From NCBI RefSeq assembly GCF_014306105.1, contig NZ_JACRVF010000003.1:186001-250000 (forward strand): 64,000 bases of DNA, in the 5' to 3' direction. Origin of the DNA: Pontibacter cellulosilyticus (lineage in GTDB: Bacteria; Bacteroidota; Bacteroidia; Cytophagales; Hymenobacteraceae). Made by a program: the position numbers and the translations under genes. Of this stretch, positions 1-7,449 are shown one piece after another (position 1 is the stretch's first letter; every line of letters begins with the position of its first letter). The notes beneath the pieces were generated by a model, which did no database searches, was not told the origin of the DNA, and was given only the letters and a program-made list of their open reading frames with translations.

Positions 1-1903
1 AGTTTGCCAAGTTAACAGCTAATGATGCCTTCGGGAATGCCTGGAACTCATTTACATCAGCATTGTCAGACGATTTGTCGAGGCGTAAGCCTGCCGTTGC
101 AATAATGCGGTCTCTGTAGTTTATCTCCTCCTGAAAGAATAAGCCCTTGTTACGGGTGATCAACCTGTTTTGCGAAACGCTTACAGCGCCAGACTGATCC
201 AGATTAGTTTGATCACCTATTAGGCGGGTTGCCACGTTCAGAATCTGGTTCTGGTTGAAATTCTCTCGTGTTGCGCCCAGTGTTGATGTAAACGTGAGGT
301 TATTATCTGCAAGCGATAGATTGTTTACAATGAACGCGGCATAGTTTGTATTTAAGTTGAAAGCATTACCCTGAATGGATGCTCCTTGTGTAGCCGATGG
401 CCCCTTTATCTGGAACTGCAGCACACTTGGGAAAATAGCAGTTGTTCGGAGGTTGTAGAAGTCTAACCCGCCGCGGATAACGAGTCTTGTGTTGCTCGTT
501 TCACCTCTTTGTAGCTGGGTATTTAATGTAAGACCTCCAAGAAATCTATCTGTAGCTTCTCTGTTTGTTATAAGATCACGCGTTTGTAGAAAGTTTGATC
601 CTGCAAAAGGGTTTTCAGGGTATACCCCATCCGCATTTGGGCGCAGGTCTATAAAACTAGGCGTAGAGGATAATGCTACACCAAAAGAAACACCAGCATT
701 ATCATTATTTGTTAGTCCACGATCACTTTCTGAGTTGATATAGTTGGAAGTAAGGCTAAAGTCGAACCGGTCTGATAGAATGTGGTCTAGGTTAAAACGA
801 ATAGATTTTTTTTCATAACCAGTTTTCTCGACAATTCCCTCTTCATCCTGAATTAGGCCACCAACAAAAAAGCGGGTTTTCTCTGTACCACCACTTACGT
901 TTAGTCTTGAGTTCAACAGCAAACCGGTGTTACCGTACAGTTCATCCTCATAATCAATAAACCGGTTCTGTTGTTGTGCTTCCAGAAAAAGCGGCACCGC
1001 TGCAGCTCCAAAAGATTTTCTTACTCTTTCTTCTGTATAAGTGCGCATGCCAAGTGTATTGGCGATACGTGTAATACCTATATCCTGAGAGAAGTCTACT
1101 AGTGTTTTGCCTACTGCGCCTCGTTTTGTGGTAATTATTACCACACCGGCAGAAGCAAGCGACCCGTAAATGGCCGCTGCGGAGGCACCCTTCAGTACTT
1201 CTATGCTTTCTATATCTGCAGGGTTGATGTCGGCAATACGGTTAGAGGCATTGTCCTGATTAGAAGAGCTTCCACCACCTGCAGCGTTGGTAACAGCATT
1301 TAAACCCGCTGAAATGGATGAGTTATCGATAATGATACCGTCTACTACAAACAGCGGCTGCGCATTGCCAAAAATTGAAGTAATACCCCGAAGCTTCATA
1401 GCCATACCTCCACCTGGTGCACCTGAGTTTGCTACAATGTTAGCGCCTACCAGTTTACCACTTATCGCGCCATCAACTGTTTGAGGTGTAGTAATACCCG
1501 TAATTTCGCGTGTATTAAGTGATGATACTGCATTTGCCGCGTTGGTTCGCTTTACAGTGGTGGCCAATCCAGTGATAACAACCTCGCTGAGGTTGGTTAG
1601 CCGCTCCTTTAACTCAATGTTAAGCACATCAACCGCAGGTGTTACATCTACTGTCTGAGAGACAAAACCTAAGTAAGAGAAGGTAAGCTTACCTGATGCC
1701 GTTGGTAGTTGTATACTATAGCGGCCTTCAGCATCTGTGGTAGTACCCTGTGTAGTTCCAACTACGACAACACTTACGCCTGGCAGGGGAATCCCTTTTC
1801 CTGCATCTGTAACTGTTCCACGCACAGTGGTCTGGGCATACAGCACCATTGGCACCATCATGAGCAGCAGTAGCAGCAGCCTGATTAGATAAAAGTTCTT
1901 CAT
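1..1903 (-). CDS. SusC/RagA family TonB-linked outer membrane receptor, N-terminal part (runs off window)
   Basis: Read on the minus strand from ATG at 1903, the frame stays open to the window edge (about 634 codons), so the C-terminal barrel is missing. A signal peptide of about 24 residues ends in VLYAQ. A carboxypeptidase-regulatory-like domain follows (RGTVTDAGKGIPLPGVSV, about 27-105). The plug domain comes next (about 115-245), with PLFVVDGIII and the SusC-typical KGASAAAIYGS. The rest reads as TonB-dependent barrel strands. SusC proteins form the outer membrane channel of nutrient uptake pairs with a SusD lipoprotein; any susD would lie left of the window. The substrate cannot be told from this part. 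The family call is certain; the start is supported by the signal peptide. Confidence 0.95.
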   Translation of the reverse strand, partial: MKNFYLIRLLLLLLMMVPMVLYAQTTVRGTVTDAGKGIPLPGVSVVVVGTTQGTTTDAEGRYSIQLPTASGKLTFSYLGFVSQTVDVTPAVDVLNIELKERLTNLSEVVITGLATTVKRTNAANAVSSLNTREITGITTPQTVDGAISGKLVGANIVANSGAPGGGMAMKLRGITSIFGNAQPLFVVDGIIIDNSSISAGLNAVTNAAGGGSSSNQDNASNRIADINPADIESIEVLKGASAAAIYGSLASAGVVIITTKRGAVGKTLVDFSQDIGITRIANTLGMRTYTEERVRKSFGAAAVPLFLEAQQQNRFIDYEDELYGNTGLLLNSRLNVSGGTEKTRFFVGGLIQDEEGIVEKTGYEKKSIRFNLDHILSDRFDFSLTSNYINSESDRGLTNNDNAGVSFGVALSSTPSFIDLRPNADGVYPENPFAGSNFLQTRDLITNREATDRFLGGLTLNTQLQRGETSNTRLVIRGGLDFYNLRTTAIFPSVLQFQIKGPSATQGASIQGNAFNLNTNYAAFIVNNLSLADNNLTFTSTLGATRENFNQNQILNVATRLIGDQTNLDQSGAVSVSQNRLITRNKGLFFQEEINYRDRIIATAGLRLDKSSDNADVNEFQAFPKASLAVNLAN

Positions 1904-1970
1904 ATTATGTGATTTGAGGTGAGAAATGCAAGCGTTTATAATACACAGCACTTATACGGCCTCAATACAT

Positions 1971-2004
1971 AAAATGTAATTTTTATCATTATTTTTTTAA
2001 CAAA
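1971..2004 (-). promoter_or_regulatory. Candidate Bacteroidota promoter for the susC-like gene
   Basis: On the minus strand TTTG (forward 2001-2004) is followed after 22 nt by TACATTTT (forward 1971-1978), a 7/8 match to the Bacteroidota -7 element TAnnTTTG. It lies about 68 bp upstream of the ATG at 1903. The spacing is slightly long, so this is a candidate only. Confidence 0.4.
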
Positions 2005-2082
2005 TGGTTAAATTTTCTCAACCTTTACTCCCATAAAACATTAGTTACCTCAATTAATTATGTGATTGTAAGTTAAACTTAA

Positions 2083-2125
2083 AACCAAAAAGGCTTCCTC
2101 ATTTACTGAAGAAGCCTTTTTGGTT
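2083..2125 (-). terminator. Intrinsic terminator downstream of the acyl-CoA-binding protein gene
   Basis: A perfect 15-bp inverted repeat (AACCAAAAAGGCTTC / GAAGCCTTTTTGGTT) with a 13-nt loop. The stem itself carries A and T tracts. It lies 18 bp beyond the stop of the minus-strand gene ending at 2143 and ahead of the next minus-strand gene. Confidence 0.85.
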
Positions 2126-2142
2126 CTGCTACGAATTTTAAA

Positions 2143-2397
2143 TTACGATGCCAGCCTGTTTACCAGTTCTACATACTCTGCGCGGGCGTCATCTTTGCTC
2201 TTGCCCTCCTGCTTTTTCCAGGCATCCCACTTGGCAATGTTCTTAAAGTCGAAACCGCCAGGACGCTCTGTATTCACGTCGCCTTCAGTCGCTTGCTTAA
2301 ATAGTGCGTATAATTGCAACAGTACATCGTTAGAAGGGCGTTCAGTTAAAGTTTTTGATCTTTCAACTGCACTTTCAAATTCTTCTTGCGTAGCCAT
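2143..2397 (-). CDS. Acyl-CoA-binding protein (ACBP)
   Basis: An 84-residue protein, the normal size of a stand-alone ACBP. It carries the family core YALFKQATEGDVN followed by FDFKNIAKWDAWKKQEGK, with the Tyr, Lys and Trp positions that in the family contact the acyl-CoA nucleotide and acyl chain. ACBPs are soluble four-helix proteins that bind long-chain acyl-CoA and buffer or deliver it. They are uncommon in bacteria as a whole but occur in Cytophagales. The gene is a single unit with its own terminator (2083-2125). A weak -7-like match (forward CAAAAATA, 2425-2432) lies upstream. No partner gene is adjacent. Confidence 0.93.
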   Translation of the reverse strand: MATQEEFESAVERSKTLTERPSNDVLLQLYALFKQATEGDVNTERPGGFDFKNIAKWDAWKKQEGKSKDDARAEYVELVNRLAS

Positions 2398-2550
2398 AAA
2401 TTAGGTCGTTGATAAGGTGAGAACCAAAAATAAAAATAAATATGCTGCATGCATAACTTTTGTTTTGTTTTTATTTGCTGCGTTAGCCTCTACCTGTTAA
2501 TCGGCTCCTGCACTTCTGATATTAGTAAACTTAACTCCATATAAAGTAAT

Positions 2551-4758
2551 ATGAAGAAACCTCTGAACTTTGGACCTACGGCAGTTATACTTGCCACTTT
2601 ACCACTCTGGATCTTCAGCAGTTGCTCCACAAGCAGTAGTACCTCAACAGGCACTACTACATCAGAACAGGTAGCCAGTGCACCAGCTGCCGAGCCGGCA
2701 ACCCCTCCAACACCACAGCCTCCTATTGCCAAAAAAGTACCGAAAGAGTTAACTGTACATGGAGACACCCGCATTGATAATTACTATTGGTTAAACCAAC
2801 GGGAAGACCCGGAGGTAATCGCATATCTGGAGGCAGAGAATGCCTACACAAAAAAGATGATGGCTGGCACTGAAGACCTGCAGCAGAAACTTTACCAGGA
2901 AATTGTTGGGCGAATAAAGCAACAGGACGAGTCGGTGCCGTTTAAAGATGATGGCTACTGGTACTACACCCGCTACGAAGCCGGAAAAGAATATCCGATT
3001 TATGCTCGCAAAAAGGGTAGCTTAACTGCCCCAGAAGAGATAATGGTTAATGCTAACGAGCGTGCAGAAGGACTGAACTACTATGCCGCAGCAGGCATGA
3101 ATGTAAGCCCGAACAATAAACTGCTGGCTTTTGGCGAGGATACTGTTAGCCGCCGCAAGTATACAATCCGGTTTAAAGACCTTAGCACCGGGCAGATGCT
3201 GAAAGACAGAATTCCGAACACCACCGGCAGTGCTGTTTGGGCCAATGACAATAAGACGGTTTACTATACTGTAAAAGACCCGTCGCTTCGCTCCTATAAA
3301 ATCTTTAAGCACACTTTAGGTACTCCAGCCTCGCAGGATAAGGAAGTATACCACGAAGCCGATGAAACTTTTAGCACGTTTGTCTTCAAAACCAAGTCCG
3401 ACAAGTATATCATTATCGGCTCCGGCTCCACACTCTCAAATGAGTACCGCTACTTAGACGCCAGCAACCCTAACGGCACGTTTAAGGTTATTCAGCCACG
3501 CGAGCGTGGCCTGGAGTATAGCGTTGACCACTTTGGCGATAAGTTCTACATTGTGACAAACAAAGACGGGGCTACTAACTTTAAACTGATGCAAACGCCG
3601 GTAAGCAAGCCTGGCAAGGCCAACTGGAAAGAAGTTATACCGCACCGCGAGGATGTACTGCTTGAGGACATCGAAATCTTCAAAGACTACCTGGCGCTGC
3701 AAGAGCGTAAGAACGGCCTTACTCAGATCAGGGTAAAGAAGTGGAACGACCCGAAAGTTGATTACTACATTGACTTTAATGATGAAGCCTATACCGCTTA
3801 CATAAGCACCAATCCAGATTTTGACAGCAAAACACTGCGCTACCAGTATAGCTCTCTTACCACGCCAAATTCAGTGTATGACTATAACATGGAGACAAAA
3901 CAGCAGGAGTTGAAAAAACGTGAAGAAGTGGTAGGTAGCTTTAATCCGGAGAACTACGAAGCAAAACGGATTTACGCTACAGCCGACGATGGCACAAAAA
4001 TCCCTATCTCACTGGTATACAGAAAAGGTACCAACCTAGATGGCAGCAACCCAACCTTGTTATATGGCTACGGATCTTACGGTAACAGCATTAACCCAGG
4101 CTTTAGCTCTGTACGCCTAAGCCTGCTGGACCGAGGTTTTGTGTATGCTATTGCCCACATTCGAGGTGGCCAGGAAATGGGCAGAAAGTGGTATGAAGAG
4201 GGTAAAATGATGAAGAAGAAAAACACTTTCACTGACTTTATAGATGCTTCTGAGTTCCTGATTGAGCAAGGTTATACTAACCCGAACAAGCTTTTTGCCA
4301 TGGGTGGCAGCGCAGGAGGATTGCTGATGGGTGCTGTTATAAATATGCGTCCGGAGCTTTATAAAGGTGTAATTGCAGCAGTACCTTTTGTAGATGTAGT
4401 TACCACCATGCTAGACACAAGTATACCGCTTACCACCGGCGAGTTTGACGAATGGGGTAACCCTGCCGACAAAGCATCTTATGACTATATGCTTTCATAC
4501 TCGCCATACGATAACGTTAAAGCACAGGACTACCCTAACCTATTGGTAACTACTGGCCTCCACGACTCGCAGGTACAGTATTGGGAACCAGCCAAATGGG
4601 TAGCCAAGCTCCGCAACATGAAAACGGATGACAATAAAGTACTTCTGCACACCAACCTAGAAGCAGGCCACGGAGGTGCATCCGGTCGATTTGAGCGTTA
4701 TAAAGAAACAGCGCTTCAGTACGCGTTCTTGCTAAGCCTGCTAAACCAAAACCAGTAA
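2551..4758 (+). CDS. Oligopeptidase B-like S9A peptidase with a lipoprotein signal
   Basis: 735 residues: an S9A N-terminal propeller domain (about 55-470) and a C-terminal alpha/beta-hydrolase domain. The nucleophile is Ser587 in GGSAGG. Asp672 (in LHDSQ) and His707 (in AGHGG) complete the triad. The stretch VPFVDVVTTMLD and LTTGEFDEWGNP are hallmarks of oligopeptidase B, which cleaves peptides after Arg/Lys. Unlike the classical cytosolic enzyme, this one begins with a lipoprotein signal (MKKPL to FSSCS, Cys about 25) and a Ser/Thr/Pro-rich tether. It is therefore probably membrane-anchored outside the cytoplasm. It is single-gene, facing a convergent oxidoreductase across a shared terminator. 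OpB-like specificity is inferred from the motifs. Confidence 0.93.
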   Translation: MKKPLNFGPTAVILATLPLWIFSSCSTSSSTSTGTTTSEQVASAPAAEPATPPTPQPPIAKKVPKELTVHGDTRIDNYYWLNQREDPEVIAYLEAENAYTKKMMAGTEDLQQKLYQEIVGRIKQQDESVPFKDDGYWYYTRYEAGKEYPIYARKKGSLTAPEEIMVNANERAEGLNYYAAAGMNVSPNNKLLAFGEDTVSRRKYTIRFKDLSTGQMLKDRIPNTTGSAVWANDNKTVYYTVKDPSLRSYKIFKHTLGTPASQDKEVYHEADETFSTFVFKTKSDKYIIIGSGSTLSNEYRYLDASNPNGTFKVIQPRERGLEYSVDHFGDKFYIVTNKDGATNFKLMQTPVSKPGKANWKEVIPHREDVLLEDIEIFKDYLALQERKNGLTQIRVKKWNDPKVDYYIDFNDEAYTAYISTNPDFDSKTLRYQYSSLTTPNSVYDYNMETKQQELKKREEVVGSFNPENYEAKRIYATADDGTKIPISLVYRKGTNLDGSNPTLLYGYGSYGNSINPGFSSVRLSLLDRGFVYAIAHIRGGQEMGRKWYEEGKMMKKKNTFTDFIDASEFLIEQGYTNPNKLFAMGGSAGGLLMGAVINMRPELYKGVIAAVPFVDVVTTMLDTSIPLTTGEFDEWGNPADKASYDYMLSYSPYDNVKAQDYPNLLVTTGLHDSQVQYWEPAKWVAKLRNMKTDDNKVLLHTNLEAGHGGASGRFERYKETALQYAFLLSLLNQNQ

Positions 4759-4809
4759 AACCACAGACTTAGTTGCGTTAACTAACCGGATTGATTATAC
4801 AATTAAATG

Positions 4810-4842
4810 AAACGGCCGCTGCTAAATTAGCAGCGGCCGTTT
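4810..4842. terminator. Bidirectional intrinsic terminator
   Basis: A perfect 15-bp inverted repeat (AAACGGCCGCTGCTA / TAGCAGCGGCCGTTT) with a 3-nt loop, between convergent genes ending at 4758 (+) and 4915 (-). A copy of the TATACTT word directly follows the right arm. Confidence 0.9.
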
Positions 4843-4914
4843 TTATACTTCGTAATTGCTTTATACTACTGAGCAGAGATCATACTAATCTGTAAAGCTT
4901 CCTTCTTCACCAGT

Positions 4915-5913
4915 CTAGCTAACAGTTATTACAATTTTGCCGAATTGCTTGCCAGCTTCCATGTAGCGCATGGCTTCTTCTGTTTTCTCTAGTGGGTATA
5001 CAATATCAACTACAGGCTTGATACCTTTCTCGTCCACTAGCCGCACCATTTCGGCAAAATCCTGGGCAGTACCCATGGTGCTGCCATGTATAGAAATCTG
5101 CTTCCAGAATATTTCGGCTGGGTTTAGCTGCCCGATCATACCTGTTGTGCCACCATACATACCAATGCGACCACCAGGTTTTGTAAGCTTTACCAGTTGC
5201 ACGAATCCTTCTCCGGCTGCACCGTCAACAATCACATCAAAGCCACCAGATTTAGCTTTTAGCTCTTTACCCCAGTTTTCGCTTTTGTAATTAACACCGC
5301 CTTTGGCACCTAAATCCATGGCTAGGCCTATTTTTTCGTCGGAGCCTGATGTTACCCACACTTCGGCGCCTACGGCTACAGCAAACTGTATGGCAAACAA
5401 AGCCACTCCTCCTCCTGCACCTGTTATCAGCACCCTGTCTCCCTCTTGTAAACCGCACTTGGTAAACATAGCACGGTAAGCAGTAACTCCTCCAAGTGGC
5501 AGGGCCGCCGCTTCTTCAAAGCTAAGGTGCTCTGGCTTTTCGTAGAGGTTGGCAGCCCGCACTTTTACATATTCTGCAAAAGCTCCATCTTCTGGCATGC
5601 CAAGTACTTTAAAATTCAGCCCCTGTGCCCTCGGGTTATCACCCCAGTCAGAAGACGGGTCTACGATCACTTCCTTCCCAAGCCAGATATTATCTACTCC
5701 TTCCCCTACCTCGGCTACAATACCGGCACAGTCGGAGCCAAGTATAGTTGGGTACTCTTTTGTAAAGTAACGGCCATACTGTATCCAAACGTCGCGGTGA
5801 TTTAAGGCGGCAGCTTTTACCTGCACAATGGCCTCTCCGGGTCCGGCTACTGGTTTTTCTTTGTCTATCAGAACAAAAGGTTTGCCAATGGCCTCAAGAT
5901 ATATTGCTTTCAT
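4915..5913 (-). CDS. Medium-chain (quinone-oxidoreductase-like) dehydrogenase/reductase
   Basis: 332 residues from the ATG at 5913 (MKAIYLEAIG). The frame stays open further upstream, but that part lacks a family match. An N-terminal GroES-like domain (about 1-130, with ALNHRDVW and GSDCAG) precedes a Rossmann fold with the nucleotide motif GAGGGVA. The four structural-zinc cysteines of classical alcohol dehydrogenases are absent. That places it with zinc-independent NADPH:quinone / enoyl reductases of the MDR superfamily. The substrate is unknown. It is monocistronic and divergent from the GNAT gene about 120 bp away. Confidence 0.88.
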   Translation of the reverse strand: MKAIYLEAIGKPFVLIDKEKPVAGPGEAIVQVKAAALNHRDVWIQYGRYFTKEYPTILGSDCAGIVAEVGEGVDNIWLGKEVIVDPSSDWGDNPRAQGLNFKVLGMPEDGAFAEYVKVRAANLYEKPEHLSFEEAAALPLGGVTAYRAMFTKCGLQEGDRVLITGAGGGVALFAIQFAVAVGAEVWVTSGSDEKIGLAMDLGAKGGVNYKSENWGKELKAKSGGFDVIVDGAAGEGFVQLVKLTKPGGRIGMYGGTTGMIGQLNPAEIFWKQISIHGSTMGTAQDFAEMVRLVDEKGIKPVVDIVYPLEKTEEAMRYMEAGKQFGKIVITVS

Positions 5914-6030
5914 GATTTTTCTTTTAATTAGGTCAAGCGCTTTGCTTACAAAGTTAACATTTATGGCAAGAGCGTAAAGTGCAGCCGTGATTGGCTTTTG
6001 ATAAACACAGCTTTTATCTTGCAACAGAAC

Positions 6031-6546
6031 ATGACGCAGGTACACATGCAAATCAGCACAAGTATAAAAGAAGCTACTACTGAAGACATCCCGGTTTTGA
6101 TAAACCTTGCAGAGGCTACCTGGAGCCCGACCTATCGTGCTATACTTTCTCAGGAGCAGATAGATTATATGTTTGATGTGATTTATACGAAGGAGGCGCT
6201 ATTGCAGCAGATGCAGGAGGGACAGCAATTCTTCATTATGTATGAGGGCAGCAGACCCGTTGGATTTGCCTCGTACTCTGTGAAATACGCACCAGAAAAA
6301 GTGTACAAGTTAAACAAGATATACTTGCTGCCCGAGTGCCAGGGAAAAGGCTATGGCAGGTATTTACTTAAAGCCGTAGAGAAAAAAGTAAAACAAGCAG
6401 GCGGCGCTATACTAGACCTGAACGTGAACCGCTACAATAAGGCTAAAGACTTTTATGAACGCTGCGGCTACCACGTGCACCAACAGGAAGATATCGCCAT
6501 TGGCCCCTATTGGATGAATGACTTTGTAATGCGAAAGTCCTTGTAG
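6031..6546 (+). CDS. GNAT family N-acetyltransferase
   Basis: 171 residues from ATG 6031. A second in-frame ATG at 6046 is equally likely, because a weak AGG lies before it. GNAT fold: conserved region IKEATTEDIPVLINLAEATW, then the acetyl-CoA pyrophosphate loop PECQGKGYGRYLL (Q/RxxGxG/A), then the C-terminal NVNRYNKAKDFYERCGY typical of the RimI-like/YitI group. It would transfer an acetyl group to a small-molecule or protein amine. The acceptor cannot be predicted. It is followed 69 bp downstream by a lipoprotein isomerase gene on the same strand. Confidence 0.9.
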   Translation: MTQVHMQISTSIKEATTEDIPVLINLAEATWSPTYRAILSQEQIDYMFDVIYTKEALLQQMQEGQQFFIMYEGSRPVGFASYSVKYAPEKVYKLNKIYLLPECQGKGYGRYLLKAVEKKVKQAGGAILDLNVNRYNKAKDFYERCGYHVHQQEDIAIGPYWMNDFVMRKSL

Positions 6547-6615
6547 CGAACAAGTATCCCCAATAGTATGGGTAGAATAAATTTTGTAGTTTAGTAATAC
6601 ATCAATAACCGAAGC

Positions 6616-7383
6616 ATGAACAAAAACATACTTATAAAGCAAGTTTCTGCGGCATTGCTGGCAGCTGGCTCACTTTTGTTTACAGCAGCTTGTACGCAGG
6701 ATAAGACAGAAGCTGCTGACACTGAAGTTGAAGAAGCTGACAAGGGACTAGCCATCTCAAAATCTACCTCTGAGACAATTGTAGACGACTTAACCAAGTA
6801 TGGGGAGCAGCACCAGGACAGCATTGCTGTTATCAGCACCCGCCATGGCGATATTAAAGTGCGCCTATACAAGGATGTACCATTGCACCGCGCAAACTTT
6901 GTGCGTTTAACAAAGGCTGGTTTTTACGATCAGGGCGAGTTTTACCGTGTAGTTAAAGGCTTTGCCGTACAAGGTGGCGACTCAGACAACCGCACCATGA
7001 AAATGGGGAACTACAAAGTACCGCAGGAGTACAATCCTAAGTACATCCACAAAAAAGGGGCATTGGCAATGGCCCGATACGGTGACGAACGCAACCCCGA
7101 TAAGGAATCGTCATCACATAACTTTTACATTGTGTTGGGAGAGCCACGTGATGCTGGGCAGCTGGCAGGCTATGAGCAGCAGCACAACATGAAGTATACG
7201 CCTGAACAAAAGGAGATCTATAAAACAATTGGTGGTGAACCTGGCTTGGATTCAGAATACACTGTATTTGGAGAAGTAATAGAAGGTATGGATGTAGTGG
7301 AGAAAATTGCAGAAGAGCCTGTAGACTCTCAGGACTGGCCAAGGCAGGTGGTGAAGCACACGGTTAAGATGACGAATAAGTAG
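6616..7383 (+). CDS. Cyclophilin-type peptidyl-prolyl isomerase, lipoprotein
   Basis: 255 residues. The lipoprotein signal has a lipobox at about residues 22-26 (FTAAC), then an acidic linker and a cyclophilin domain (about 70-250). The core reads GDIKVRLYKDVPLHRANFVRL, RVVKGFAVQGGD, GALAMAR, SSSHNFYIV and YTVFGEVIEGMDVV. The Phe-x-x-Val-Gln-Gly-Gly-Asp segment and the ALAMAR segment are the usual active-site regions. There is an insert before the last strands. It probably folds envelope proteins at the periplasmic face. It ends in a long palindromic terminator shared with the M13 peptidase gene. Confidence 0.93.
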   Translation: MNKNILIKQVSAALLAAGSLLFTAACTQDKTEAADTEVEEADKGLAISKSTSETIVDDLTKYGEQHQDSIAVISTRHGDIKVRLYKDVPLHRANFVRLTKAGFYDQGEFYRVVKGFAVQGGDSDNRTMKMGNYKVPQEYNPKYIHKKGALAMARYGDERNPDKESSSHNFYIVLGEPRDAGQLAGYEQQHNMKYTPEQKEIYKTIGGEPGLDSEYTVFGEVIEGMDVVEKIAEEPVDSQDWPRQVVKHTVKMTNK

Positions 7384-7384
7384 A

Positions 7385-7446
7385 ATAGTAAGTATAAAAG
7401 GGAAGGGCTGCAGTTAACTGCAGCCCTTCCCTTTTATACTTACTAT
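7385..7446. terminator. 62-bp perfect palindrome acting as a bidirectional terminator
   Basis: Every base from 7385 to 7415 pairs with 7446 down to 7416, giving 31-bp arms with no loop or mismatch. The core is GGGAAGGGCTGCAGTT and its complement. The outer arms carry AAGTATAAAA / TTTTATACTT, so the TATACTT word is present in inverted copies. It sits between convergent stop codons at 7383 (+) and 7450 (-). Confidence 0.9.
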
Positions 7447-7449
7447 ACT

